DNA of 64,000 nucleotides from Blautia glucerasea (GTDB taxonomy: Bacteria > Bacillota > Clostridia > Lachnospirales > Lachnospiraceae), in NCBI RefSeq assembly GCF_020537505.1, contig NZ_JAJBMO010000017.1:19918-83917 (forward strand). The letters are read 5' to 3'. The notes below the pieces were generated by a model, which was given only the letters and a program-made list of their open reading frames with translations, was not told the origin of the DNA and searched no databases. Every line of letters starts with the position of its first letter. The stretch's first letter is position 1. Position numbers and translations under genes: made by a program. Below are positions 24,218-32,886 of the stretch, in pieces.

Positions 24218-25774
24218 ATGGGTTTAGACTATGCAAAAACAATAGAAAAATGGGATGTTTTAGAAGTAACAGTAAATGGTCCAAAGGAGGGAAATCCTTT
24301 CTGTGACCAGTGGATCAAAGGTACTTTTTGCTGTAAAAATGAGAAGAAAACTGTAGATGGTTTTTATGATGGAGATGGTGTTTATAAAGTAAGATTTATG
24401 CCGTCTTTTGTGGACGAGTATACCCTTGAAATCGAGGCTTCCTTTGATATTAAGGAGGGGACAGCAGAAAAATGTGCTGTCAGAAATATACTGACCGGCA
24501 GTTTCACTGTAACTTCTCCTTCTGCGGACAACCATGGTCCGGTTCGTGTTGCAGGTACCTATTATCTTGCCTATGAGGACGGAACACCCTATCACTGCAT
24601 TGGAACTACCTGTTATGTATGGAATCTGCAGAACGAAGAATTACAGAAACAGACGCTGAAAACTCTGGAAGAAAATGCTTTTAACAAGATCCGTTTCTGT
24701 ATTTTCCCCAAGCACTATGACTACAATCTTCATGAGCCAATTACCTATCCTTATGAGGGAACACCCTGCGACAGCTCTGTGTTAAATGAGAATAATTTCG
24801 CAGAATACAATGGCTGTGCACCTGGCAATGACTGGGACTTTACCAGATTCAATCCGGCCCATTTCCAGCATATTGAAAAGTGTATTCAGGCACTTATGAA
24901 TCTGGGAATCGAGGCAGATCTGATTGTTATGCACCCATATGACAGATGGGGCTTTTCCATGATGAAAGCAGAGGATGATGACCGCTACTGGAAGTATGTG
25001 CTGGCACGTTTTTCCGCATATCGGAATGTGTGGTGGTCCCTGGCTAATGAGTATGATCTGATGCATGAGAAGACTCTTTCTGACTGGGAAAGATATGCCA
25101 GCATTATCTGCAAAAAGGATCCTTACCATCATCTCAGATCCATCCATAACTGCAAGGCGTACTATGATTATAACCTGCCCTGGGTAACTCACTGCAGTAT
25201 CCAGAGAACGGAGACCTATCGTTCTTCCGAACTGGTAAATGAGTGGCGCGAGAAATATCATAAGCCTGTAATTCTGGACGAAATCTGCTATGAGGGCAAC
25301 ATCCAGTTTGGCTGGGGAAATATCAGCGGTGAGGAAATGACAAGAAGATTCTGGGAGGCATTCTGCCGTGGTGGATACCCGGGACACGGTGAAACCTATC
25401 TCAGTCCGGATCGTATTCTCTGGTGGTCTCATGGCGGCGTTCTTCATGGAACCTCACCGGAGCGTATCAGATTTCTTGCAAAAATCATGGAAGAAACACC
25501 GGGACTTGGCGTGGAACCTATGCCCTGCAAATGGGATGAGGTTGCCTGCCGTGCTGCCGGTTTCCCGGCAAGGAAAGATTATTTTATTTACTATTATTCT
25601 TTTATGCGACCGGGCTTCCGGGATTTCTACTTTGATGATACTACAGAGTATCAGGTGGAAATTATCGATACCTGGGAAATGACCATTACAGATGGTGGAA
25701 TTCATAAAGGAAAGTTCCGAGTGAAGCTGCCGGGAAAAGAGTATATGGCAGTGCGCCTGCGGGTAGTGAAATAA
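24218..25774 (+). CDS. DUF5060/DUF4038 glycoside hydrolase, GH140-like
   Basis: This 518-residue intracellular protein has an N-terminal DUF5060 beta-sandwich (about 1-95), a DUF4038 TIM barrel and a C-terminal DUF5605-like domain ending near residue 518. The probable acid/base is E278 in WWSLANEYDL and the probable nucleophile E355 in PVILDEICYEG, at the ends of strands 4 and 7 as expected for clan GH-A retaining enzymes. DUF4038 includes the GH140 apiosidase of the rhamnogalacturonan-II system, but other members have other specificities. AAAGGAG is 9 bases before the ATG at 24218. It follows a terminator, so it may have its own promoter. Family is confident; substrate is not determined. Confidence 0.82.
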   Translation: MGLDYAKTIEKWDVLEVTVNGPKEGNPFCDQWIKGTFCCKNEKKTVDGFYDGDGVYKVRFMPSFVDEYTLEIEASFDIKEGTAEKCAVRNILTGSFTVTSPSADNHGPVRVAGTYYLAYEDGTPYHCIGTTCYVWNLQNEELQKQTLKTLEENAFNKIRFCIFPKHYDYNLHEPITYPYEGTPCDSSVLNENNFAEYNGCAPGNDWDFTRFNPAHFQHIEKCIQALMNLGIEADLIVMHPYDRWGFSMMKAEDDDRYWKYVLARFSAYRNVWWSLANEYDLMHEKTLSDWERYASIICKKDPYHHLRSIHNCKAYYDYNLPWVTHCSIQRTETYRSSELVNEWREKYHKPVILDEICYEGNIQFGWGNISGEEMTRRFWEAFCRGGYPGHGETYLSPDRILWWSHGGVLHGTSPERIRFLAKIMEETPGLGVEPMPCKWDEVACRAAGFPARKDYFIYYYSFMRPGFRDFYFDDTTEYQVEIIDTWEMTITDGGIHKGKFRVKLPGKEYMAVRLRVVK

Positions 25775-25790
25775 TAACCATATTCATACA

Positions 25791-25823
25791 AAAAGCTCAG
25801 TTGTGTATGCAGCTGGGCTTTTT
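25791..25823 (+). terminator. Terminator after the DUF4038 gene
   Basis: AAAAGCTCAGTTG pairs with CAGCTGGGCTTTT, including G-U pairs, over a short loop, with a T run at the end of the right arm. Confidence 0.7.
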
Positions 25824-25924
25824 GAGCATAAAATTCTTGAATCGTTTTTCTGAATTTGTTATGATTCATATTAGAATTTATGAGAAATAAACAGAAATAT
25901 TTTTAAACAGGGGAGGAGATTTTT

Positions 25925-27295
25925 TTGGAAGAAACAAACATCAGTCAGGAGCAAAATCCATTGGGAACGGCTCCGGTAGGTGGTTTGATCGGGAAATTTG
26001 CAATTCCGGCAATTATCAGCATGCTGGTCAGTGCTTTGTACAATATTGTGGACCAGATTTTCATTGGTCAGGGCGTTGGAATGCTGGGAAATGCGGCTAC
26101 AAATGTTGCATTTCCTGTAACAACTATTGCAACGGCGTTAGCACTGCTTCTGGGAATTGGAGGTGCGTCTAACTATAACCTGGAAATGGGCGCCGGAAGA
26201 GAGAAGAAGGCAAGCTCCATAGCCGGAACGGCGCTTTCCACACTGGTGATCACAGGTGTGATTCTGGCAGTGGCAGTACTTCTGTTTTTGCGTCCGCTTC
26301 TAAGCTTATTTGGTGCAACGACAGACGTTATGTCCTATGCGGTGGATTATCTTGGGATCACAGCTGTGGGACTTCCTTTTTATGCATTATCCATTGGAGG
26401 AAATCATATTGTCCGCGCAGACAGAAGCCCCACATATTCTATGACCTGTGTTCTTACAGGTGCCATCATTAACACAATTCTGGATCCCCTTTTCATCTTT
26501 GGGTTTGGTTGGGGAATCAAGGGTGCTGCCTGGGCAACGGTGATCGGACAGGTTATTTCCGGAATTTTGGTGGTTATTTATTTTGGAAAATTTCGTAAAA
26601 TGTATCTGGAGATGAGCATGTTGAAGCCTTCTTCAGAGTGTCTGAAAGCCATTATTTCGCTCGGAATGGCGTCCTGTATTAATCAGATCGCTATGGCAAT
26701 TGTTCAGATTGTACTAAACAATATTTTACGTTATTACGGCGGTTTATCTGTTTATGGAAGTGATATTCCAATCGCCTGTGTAGGAGTTATTTCAAAAGTA
26801 AACCAGGTGTTTATGGCGATTTGTATTGGAATTTCACAGGGCTGTCAGCCAATCTGGGGCTTTAATTATGGAGCAAAAAAATACGACAGGGTAAGGCTGG
26901 CATACCGTCATTCTGTGATTGCATGTACTGCGATTGCAACTGTATTTTTCCTTTGTTTCCAGTTGTTTCCCCACCAGATTGTAAGCATTTTTGGAACCGG
27001 AAGTGACCTTTATTTCCAGTTTGCAGAACGCTATCTGAAGATTTTTATGTTTATGACATTTGCAAATGGGATTCAGCCAATGTCCTCAGGATTTTTTACA
27101 TCCATTGGAAAGGCAAAGCTTGGAATCGTCATGTCCCTGACCAGGCAGGTGCTGTTTCTTTTGCCGTTGATTATTGTTTTCTCATTGATAATGGGAATTG
27201 ACGGAGTTATGTATGCAGGACCGATCGCAGATGCAGCTGCATTTGCACTGGCAATATTGTTCGCAAGAAGAGAGCTTAGAGCTATGAAGGAATAA
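25925..27295 (+). CDS. MATE-family multidrug/cation exporter
   Basis: This 456-residue membrane protein has about twelve transmembrane helices in two homologous halves, with family segments such as AIPAIISMLVSALYNIVDQIFIGQG and GCQPIWGFNYGAKKYDRV. MATE proteins export drugs or metabolites in exchange for sodium ions or protons; the DinF/MepA-like branch fits best. The start is a TTG at 25925, 7 bases after GGGAGGA; no ATG is available nearby. The gene stands alone between two hairpins. It may be unrelated to the sugar locus. Confidence 0.9.
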   Translation: MEETNISQEQNPLGTAPVGGLIGKFAIPAIISMLVSALYNIVDQIFIGQGVGMLGNAATNVAFPVTTIATALALLLGIGGASNYNLEMGAGREKKASSIAGTALSTLVITGVILAVAVLLFLRPLLSLFGATTDVMSYAVDYLGITAVGLPFYALSIGGNHIVRADRSPTYSMTCVLTGAIINTILDPLFIFGFGWGIKGAAWATVIGQVISGILVVIYFGKFRKMYLEMSMLKPSSECLKAIISLGMASCINQIAMAIVQIVLNNILRYYGGLSVYGSDIPIACVGVISKVNQVFMAICIGISQGCQPIWGFNYGAKKYDRVRLAYRHSVIACTAIATVFFLCFQLFPHQIVSIFGTGSDLYFQFAERYLKIFMFMTFANGIQPMSSGFFTSIGKAKLGIVMSLTRQVLFLLPLIIVFSLIMGIDGVMYAGPIADAAAFALAILFARRELRAMKE

Positions 27296-27315
27296 AGGTG
27301 TTTTACAATGAAAGT

Positions 27316-27430
27316 CCCGGATAGCAGCCATGAATGGGCCATGTTTGTATGAGCAAATTCATGGCTCATCTATAGCTGTCGTCCGGGTTGGAGCGTGTTT
27401 AAAAAATCATTTCCGTAAGCTGCACGCTCC
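27316..27430. repeat. Hairpin cluster after the MATE gene, including a short repeat-family copy
   Basis: Between the convergent MATE and GGDEF/EAL genes, AGCCATGAAT and ATTCATGGCT (near 27327 and 27356) form a stem, with CCCGG/CCGGG outside. GGAGCGTG/CACGCTCC (27390-27397 and 27423-27430) forms a second stem. The second stem resembles a shortened version of the 75-bp element at 29988, sharing ATCATTTCCG. The cluster probably terminates both genes. Confidence 0.55.
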
Positions 27431-27445
27431 ACTTTTGGGGATATT

Positions 27446-29389
27446 TTACCCGATTAATTGCTCAAATTTTGCCATTTCCATGGGCTTATAATAATAATAG
27501 CCCTGTAGTTCATCGCATCCCTCAACTACCAGGAAGTCTACCATTTCTTTGGTTTCTACCCCTTCACATACAATAAACTTATTAGTCCTTTTCAGTAGAT
27601 GAAAAATCTCCTGCAGCACGATTTTTCCATTCTCTGTGAGCCTATCTGAAAGGAATTTCTTGTCGATTTTTACCTCGTCAAACAGGATATCCTTTAATGT
27701 ATTTAAGGAAGAATATCCAGAGCCGAAATCATCCATAGAGATTCGAATGTTTTTTTCATGGAAGAAGCGGATCATGTGATTAACCGCTTCAATATTATGA
27801 ATATAAGTAGATTCCGTAATCTCAAAAACTAAATATTGAGAGGGAATTTCATATTTCTGGATTAAATGCGAAACCTTTTCTGTGAATGTGTGGATTTTTC
27901 GAAAATGAACCGGAGATACATTCAGGGACAGAGACAACAGCTTAAGCCCTTTTTCCCGTCTGTCTGTCAGCCACTGAAATGCTGTTTCATAAACATAATA
28001 ATCCAGAGCTTCAATCTCCCCGGTTTCTTCCAAAATAGGAAGAAAACTGTCTGGAAACCACAGGTCTCCATTTGCTCTCTTCCAACGGACAAGTACTTCT
28101 GCACTGGCAATTTTCTGCTCCCTTCCGCTGATTTTTGGTTGGAAATAAATCTGAAATTCTTTCTTCCCAAGTGCTTCCTTAAAAGAGTGAATAGTGTCTG
28201 CACGTTTCTGTTCAGCAAGAGCAATTTCTCTTGTATATTCGCACACACCGCAAAGCTTATCCTTCGCCTTTATGCGGACGATATTGGAGTGCGAAATAAT
28301 TTCTTCGCCTGGAATTTTCGTGTTTTCCAGATAATAAATACCAGTGTTCAGGGAAAGATAATTAACAGGATAAGCAGACAGAACTTCTTTTGTAGTCTGC
28401 TTGTTAGACTCAATAATTTGTTTTTTAACAGCTGTATGCTCCGCTCCGGTAATGTCAATAACAGCTACAAAGATATCTGAATGATACCTGTTTACAAACA
28501 AGGTTTGTGGAAAAAGTTCCATCTTTTTCAGAATAAAATTCAGAATACCAGTCCCGGTTTCATACCCCCAATAGTCATTAATAAGGTGAAAATTGCTTAC
28601 ATCTGTCATTAGAAAAGCATACTTTTTTTCACCGTTGCTATTATTTAAAATAGTAAAAAGTTTCTCTTTCAAAGACTCTGTAGAGATACTTTCTGCCAGT
28701 CGATTCCGGCAAAACTCCTGTGGCTTTTTTGCCATTTGTTCCTTTTTATAACGCTTGTCCTGATACATTTTCTGATCGGCAATCTGTAGAAGATCCATGA
28801 TCAGGTAGTAGTGATTTTTGCAGCTGATATCGTATCCGACTGCATAGCTGATAGGATGGTCAGCTGTTTGATTATACACATCCAGCATGGATTGGAGCTG
28901 AATATTCATCTGCTCCAGCTGAGACCAGGTGGCGTGATTTTGCACGATCACGAACTCATCGCCTCCGAATCTGGCGAGAAAACTATCCTCAGTGAGTATC
29001 CGTGTCAGGTAAGAAGCAAAGGTCTGAATAAACACATCCCCCTGTTCGTGACCATATGTATCGTTGATCTTTTTCAGATTGTTCAGATCGAACATCATGA
29101 CACCCACATTCAAGGTATCGTCTGCATTCTGAAGCTGCTGCAGCTTCTTTTCCAATGATTTTTTATCGTGGACGCCTGCTACGTCAAAGCCGGAACTTCG
29201 GATCATATTTCTGAGATAATCTCCTAAAGTAAGGGAAACTGCACATCCCACAAGGGATAAAATAATCAGAAATGCAAAGGTTTTCTGACTTATTCCGCGT
29301 CTGTGACGAGTAATTAATGCAGTCAAAAATACAATATAAAATGTTGTCTGCAGGTAGCAGAGTTTCATAATTGTTTTGTTTTTTTCCAT
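27446..29389 (-). CDS. GGDEF-GGDEF-EAL cyclic di-GMP protein
   Basis: This 647-residue membrane-anchored protein has two short hydrophobic helices near the N-terminus (about 8-28 and 35-55). A complete GGDEF domain follows (residues about 80-220) with an intact GGDEF motif. A second, degenerate GGDEF-like domain follows, in which the motif position reads YHSDIF, and then an EAL domain with EVLVRW in place of EALVRW, DDFGSGYSSL and the metal-site segment FDEVKIDKKF. The first domain could make cyclic di-GMP and the EAL domain could break it down; the second domain is likely regulatory. GGAGAA lies just before the ATG. It is the only cyclic di-GMP gene here and has no neighbouring target. Confidence 0.9.
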   Translation of the reverse strand: MEKNKTIMKLCYLQTTFYIVFLTALITRHRRGISQKTFAFLIILSLVGCAVSLTLGDYLRNMIRSSGFDVAGVHDKKSLEKKLQQLQNADDTLNVGVMMFDLNNLKKINDTYGHEQGDVFIQTFASYLTRILTEDSFLARFGGDEFVIVQNHATWSQLEQMNIQLQSMLDVYNQTADHPISYAVGYDISCKNHYYLIMDLLQIADQKMYQDKRYKKEQMAKKPQEFCRNRLAESISTESLKEKLFTILNNSNGEKKYAFLMTDVSNFHLINDYWGYETGTGILNFILKKMELFPQTLFVNRYHSDIFVAVIDITGAEHTAVKKQIIESNKQTTKEVLSAYPVNYLSLNTGIYYLENTKIPGEEIISHSNIVRIKAKDKLCGVCEYTREIALAEQKRADTIHSFKEALGKKEFQIYFQPKISGREQKIASAEVLVRWKRANGDLWFPDSFLPILEETGEIEALDYYVYETAFQWLTDRREKGLKLLSLSLNVSPVHFRKIHTFTEKVSHLIQKYEIPSQYLVFEITESTYIHNIEAVNHMIRFFHEKNIRISMDDFGSGYSSLNTLKDILFDEVKIDKKFLSDRLTENGKIVLQEIFHLLKRTNKFIVCEGVETKEMVDFLVVEGCDELQGYYYYKPMEMAKFEQLIG

Positions 29390-29500
29390 ACATTTCTCCA
29401 GTATATAGTGCCTGATATTTCACTTGTAACTATTTGGAAGACAGCATTTTGCGGAGGGCGTAACTGTGAAGATACTGAACAGTTACTCTCTGTTTTTTAA

Positions 29501-29719
29501 TTAGCCTGCGTATACAATAATTTTCTTGGCAAGCTCCTTATCCAGGCCGATTTTGCTGCCCTTTACCATAACCACATAATACCCGTGTAATTCTGATAAA
29601 ATCGTAACCTGCGTTCCTGGGACAAAGCCTAGGGATTCCAGATAATGCCGCTGTTTTTCCAGTCCGCACACCTTATTAATGATATAAAAATGGTTAAACT
29701 CAGTTAAACTTAAAGGCAT
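29501..29719 (-). CDS. feoA: FeoA-family protein
   Basis: This 72-residue SH3-like protein matches FeoA (MPLSLTEF start, YLESLGFVPGTQVTIL core, GSKIGLDKELAKKIIV end). FeoA is the small cytoplasmic partner of the ferrous iron transporter FeoB. No feoB is next to it, so it is a stand-alone copy. AAAGGAGGT precedes the ATG. An inverted repeat upstream may be a metal-responsive operator. Divergently oriented Fe-S assembly genes begin 470 bases away. Confidence 0.85.
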   Translation of the reverse strand: MPLSLTEFNHFYIINKVCGLEKQRHYLESLGFVPGTQVTILSELHGYYVVMVKGSKIGLDKELAKKIIVYAG

Positions 29720-29742
29720 TGTGACGACCTCCTTTAAATAAC

Positions 29743-29766
29743 GTTAGCAAAGACTAACATAGTATA
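29743..29766 (-). promoter_or_regulatory. Candidate operator and -10 region of feoA
   Basis: On the minus strand TATACT (29766-29761) is followed by GTTAG/CTAAC (29758-29754 and 29747-29743), an inverted repeat separated by six bases, just before the ribosome binding site. GTTAG/CTAAC halves resemble DtxR/MntR-type sites although the spacing is larger than in IdeR boxes. Regulation by iron is inference. Confidence 0.35.
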
Positions 29767-29832
29767 ACACGCATTTCATACAGATGGTATAGAAAATACA
29801 TTTTTGAGAAATTTTTTCAGTAGATGTTTGCA

Positions 29833-29915
29833 GAGAACCTCGGCGCGAAATCATGCGAATACATGATTTTTGCGCATCGCGAAGCGTGTTGCCGGTTACG
29901 GAGTAAACCGTAACA
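29833..29915. repeat. Structured intergenic repeat, copy 2
   Basis: AAATCATG/CATGATTT (29848-29855 and 29862-29869) forms the first stem, then the 17-mer shared with copy 1 (29874-29890), then a stem GTTGC-GGTT/AACCGTAAC (29888-29914) that pairs although its sequence differs from that of copy 1 at 24054-24080. Confidence 0.75.
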
Positions 29916-29987
29916 TCGGAAATAAGTATTTTCAGAAGTAAGGAAAATCAGACGTTTATTTTACGTGAGACATATGTTACAATGCTT

Positions 29988-30062
29988 TAGAGCATGTCTG
30001 AAAGATCATTTCCGCAAATTGTGACGCACATCTTGCAGAAAGCCTTTTTCAAACACGCTCTA
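29988..30062. repeat. 75-bp element with 16-bp terminal inverted repeats, copy A
   Basis: TAGAGCATGTCTGAAA at the left end and the complement of TAGAGCGTGTTTGAAA at the right end differ at two positions. The interior (ATCATTTCCGCAAATTG then CACATCTTGCAGAAAGCC) is nearly repeated at 49848-49920. It is small and non-coding, resembling a MITE or REP element. The rest of the 29720-30192 gap holds the feoA promoter region, the repeat at 29833 and an AT-rich leader before sufC. Confidence 0.75.
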
Positions 30063-30192
30063 GTTGACAATTTTTTTTATTTGGAGTACAGTCCAAGAAG
30101 AGATAAAATCGTTATTGCTCAAAAGCAATCTTTTTCTGGAATTTCGGGCATAATTGGAGCAGTAATGTAAAATTAACAGAAGAGGTACGAAT

Positions 30193-30924
30193 ATGCTGAA
30201 AGTAAAGAACCTGACTTTTGAAGTGAATGAAGAAGGGAAAAAGCGCTGTCTGGTAAATCACATCAGCTTTGATGTTCAGGATGGGGAAATGCTGGTGATC
30301 ACAGGACCGAACGGCGGTGGAAAATCCACCCTGGCCAAGGTGCTGGCTGGTATTGAGAAGGCAAACAGCGGGGAAATTTATCTGGATGATGAGAACATCA
30401 CAGAATACGATATTGACCATCGCGCAAATGCAGGAATTGGCTATGCATTCCAGCAGCCACCCCGCTTTAAGGGTATGACCGTAGCAAGAATGTTATCTCT
30501 TGCAGCAGGAAAGGATTTAACGGAAAAAGAGAGCTGTGACCTTCTCTCAGCTGTAGGACTTTGTTCCGAAGATTATCTGAACCGTCAGCTGGATGGAACC
30601 CTTTCCGGCGGTGAGATGAAGCGAATTGAGATTGCTACAGTTTTGGCGAAGTCTCATAAAGTAAGCATTTTCGATGAACCTGAAGCAGGAATCGATTTGT
30701 GGAGCTTTTCCATGCTGATCAAACGCTTTGAGGAGATTCATCGTGAGAAAAAGGAATGCCTGATCCTGATTTCCCATCAGGAAAAAATCATCAATATGGC
30801 GGACAAGATCATGGTGATCGAAGACGGTGAAGTGAAGAAATATGGTACCAAAGAAGACGTTTTCCCAACCTTATTCCAGCAGGAAAAATGTCAGAAATGT
30901 CTGAATGAAGGAGGAAAATGTTGA
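30193..30924 (+). CDS. sufC: SufC-like ATPase of a minimal Fe-S assembly system
   Basis: This 243-residue cytoplasmic ATPase has Walker A GPNGGGKST (about residues 38-46), the Q-loop FQQPPRFKG, the signature LSGGEMKR and Walker B VSIFDEPEAGID, in the SufC pattern. It energises a SufB-like scaffold to build Fe-S clusters. The stop overlaps the start of the partner as TGATG. The pair without sufS, sufU or sufD nearby matches the minimal two-gene SUF-like systems (SMS, SmsC/SmsB) of anaerobes. The C-terminus has CQKC and a final Cys. A lone feoA lies upstream on the other strand. Confidence 0.88.
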   Translation: MLKVKNLTFEVNEEGKKRCLVNHISFDVQDGEMLVITGPNGGGKSTLAKVLAGIEKANSGEIYLDDENITEYDIDHRANAGIGYAFQQPPRFKGMTVARMLSLAAGKDLTEKESCDLLSAVGLCSEDYLNRQLDGTLSGGEMKRIEIATVLAKSHKVSIFDEPEAGIDLWSFSMLIKRFEEIHREKKECLILISHQEKIINMADKIMVIEDGEVKKYGTKEDVFPTLFQQEKCQKCLNEGGKC

Positions 30925-31847
30925 TGGTTAAAGTAGAAGAAACAACCCAGGGCGTGCTGGATAAGATCAGCGAAGGATTCGCGCAGAAGGGTGCTTTTAA
31001 TCTCCGTCAAAACGGTATTTCCATTTGCCACGGTGATAGCGAGCACATCAAAATAAAGAAAAAAGAGGACAAGCCGGGAATCGATATTTTCATTGATGGC
31101 GAGACGAAAGGGGAGAAGGTTTTTATCCCGGTGGTAGTCAGTGTGTCCGGAATGACAGACCTGGTTTACAATGATTTTTATGTGGCAGATGGTGCAGATG
31201 TAGACATTGTGGCAGGCTGCGGAATCCACAACAGCGGCTGCAATGACAGCCGTCACGATGGCATCCACACCTTCCATGTGGGCAAGAATGCCAATGTACA
31301 TTACGAGGAAAAGCATTATGGTGAGGGCGAAGGAACCGGCAGCAGAGTGCTGAATCCGGTGACTAATATTGAACTTGGTGAGAACTCTGTGTTCACCTTG
31401 GATACCGTTCAGATCAAGGGGGTTGACTCCACCATCCGTACTACAAATGTGTCAATGGATGCAGATTCCAAGCTGTTTGTTCTGGAGCGTCTGATGACTG
31501 ACGGAGAGCAGAAAGCAGAGTCTGATATTGAAGTCTGTATGAATGGAGCGGGTTCTTCTGCACAGATTATTTCCCGTTCCGTTGGAAAAGGAAATTCCTC
31601 CCAGGTTTTCCATCCCAAGGCAGTTGGAAAGAATAAATGCCATGCCCATATCCAGTGTGATTCCATTATTATGGACCATGCCGAAGTAGGCTCCATCCCA
31701 GAGATTCAGGCGAAACATGTGGATGCTGCGATCATTCACGAGGCAGCAATCGGTCGAATCAACGATGAGCAGCTTTTGAAGCTGAGAACTCTTGGCATGA
31801 CCGAGGCTGAGGCAGAAAATGTGATCATTGAGAACTTCCTGAGTTGA
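30924..31847 (+). CDS. SufB/SufD-family scaffold of the minimal Fe-S system
   Basis: This 307-residue protein is a short SufB/D-type beta-helix protein (core about residues 70-270, ending with the helical motif MTEAEAENVIIENFLS). SufB/D proteins usually exceed 400 residues; the short length is typical of SmsB of minimal systems. It carries potential cluster ligands such as HNSGCNDSRHDG. The ATG at 30924 overlaps the sufC stop and has GGAGG 9 bases upstream; the ATG two codons earlier is only 3 bases from that site. It should act with the upstream ATPase on Fe-S cluster assembly in the cytoplasm. Confidence 0.85.
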   Translation: MVKVEETTQGVLDKISEGFAQKGAFNLRQNGISICHGDSEHIKIKKKEDKPGIDIFIDGETKGEKVFIPVVVSVSGMTDLVYNDFYVADGADVDIVAGCGIHNSGCNDSRHDGIHTFHVGKNANVHYEEKHYGEGEGTGSRVLNPVTNIELGENSVFTLDTVQIKGVDSTIRTTNVSMDADSKLFVLERLMTDGEQKAESDIEVCMNGAGSSAQIISRSVGKGNSSQVFHPKAVGKNKCHAHIQCDSIIMDHAEVGSIPEIQAKHVDAAIIHEAAIGRINDEQLLKLRTLGMTEAEAENVIIENFLS

Positions 31848-31872
31848 GAATATAAAGCTTTTGTGGAAATAA

Positions 31873-31915
31873 AATGCCAGGTGAGCTCTGAAAGGGCACT
31901 ATCCTGGTATTTTTT
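31873..31915 (+). terminator. Terminator of the Fe-S operon
   Basis: AATGCCAGG (31873-31881) pairs with CCTGGTATT (31903-31911) with one G-U pair, followed by a T run. Confidence 0.75.
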
Positions 31916-31965
31916 GTCTCCAATTTTAATTACCCGATGTTACAATAAACACATCAGACAATAGA

Positions 31966-32760
31966 ATGGGAATGACGAAATATGCCAAATTTACAAAGGC
32001 GGCTATGGCATATGCGGATTCCTTTATTTCCTGGATGAAACGGTGCTCGATCTTTCATAGACTGATGATGGTGGTCACACCTTATACACTTCTTACGGTA
32101 TTGCCGTTTGGGGCGCATTATGTGGCGAATGGAACACTTGCGGTTTCTGATTTTGTCATCTGTATTATTTCATCACTTGGAATCGTTGGACCATCTGGTG
32201 GAGAAAAATCAACACTTTGCAATCTGATTGCCAGATTCTGGGATGTGGATTCCGAGGAAGTGACGCTTGGAGGCGTGAATGTAAAAGACTACAGCATGAA
32301 CAGTCTGATGCGTGATTTTTCATTTGTATTTCAGTCTGTGTATTTGTTTGCAGATACTATTGAGAATAATATTAAATTCGGACGTCAGGATGCAAGCCAT
32401 GAGGAAGTGGTGGAAGTGGCAAAGAAAGCGTGCTGTCACGATTTCATCAGCAAACTTCATGATGGATACAATACAGTGATCGGAGAGAGAAGAGCTACAC
32501 TTTCCGGTGGCGAGAAACAGCGTATTTCGATAGCCAGAGCAACCATGAAGGATGCAGTAGATGTACTTACAAAGGAAAAAACGATTATTATGATTGCCCA
32601 CAGATTAAAAACAGTCAGACATGCGGATCAGATTGTGGTTGTTGACAAAGGAAGGATTGTGCAGCAGGGAACACATGAGCAGCTAATGAAGCAGGAAGGT
32701 ATCTATAAGAGATTTGTGGATGCAAGGCAGCAGGCGGTAAGCTGGAAACCGGCGCATTGA
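31966..32760 (+). pseudogene. Internally deleted ABC exporter relic
   Basis: The 264-codon frame resembles a fused membrane-ATPase exporter but lacks large parts in frame. It begins inside the membrane domain (YAKFTKAAMAYADSFISWMKR, then two helices). It jumps from SDFVICIISSLGI directly to the Walker A region, which is changed to GPSGGEKST from the usual GPSGSGKST. The signature LSGGEKQRISIARATMKDA is kept, but then the frame jumps to TKEKTIIMIAHRL, so Walker B (DEAT) and the D-loop are missing. It cannot hydrolyse ATP normally. The frame is still open, so the deletions are precise multiples of three. There is no good ribosome binding site. Confidence 0.8.
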
Positions 32761-32843
32761 GAAATAATGTACAGTTGGGGAATATCCAAATTGAATTATC
32801 TGAAAAAGGCATAATTTAAGGACACAAATTCTTCACAAAAGAA

Positions 32844-32870
32844 TTAGCACTCACCTCTTGACAGTGCTAA
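32844..32870. promoter_or_regulatory. CIRCE operator (HrcA)
   Basis: TTAGCACTC, nine bases, CAGTGCTAA: this matches the CIRCE consensus TTAGCACTC-N9-GAGTGCTAA with one mismatch. HrcA binds it as the heat-shock repressor. It overlaps the -35 box of the hsp20 promoter. Confidence 0.92.
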
Positions 32871-32886
32871 CAATACGTGTTATATT
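32858..32886 (+). promoter_or_regulatory. Sigma-A promoter of hsp20
   Basis: TTGACA (32858-32863) and TATATT (32881-32886) are 17 bases apart. The -35 box lies inside CIRCE, so HrcA binding would exclude RNA polymerase. Confidence 0.88.

Noticed and set aside
23922-24227. A 101-codon frame between the orphan binding protein and the DUF4038 gene
   Set aside because: It consists of translated palindromic repeat and terminator sequence and overlaps the start of the next gene.
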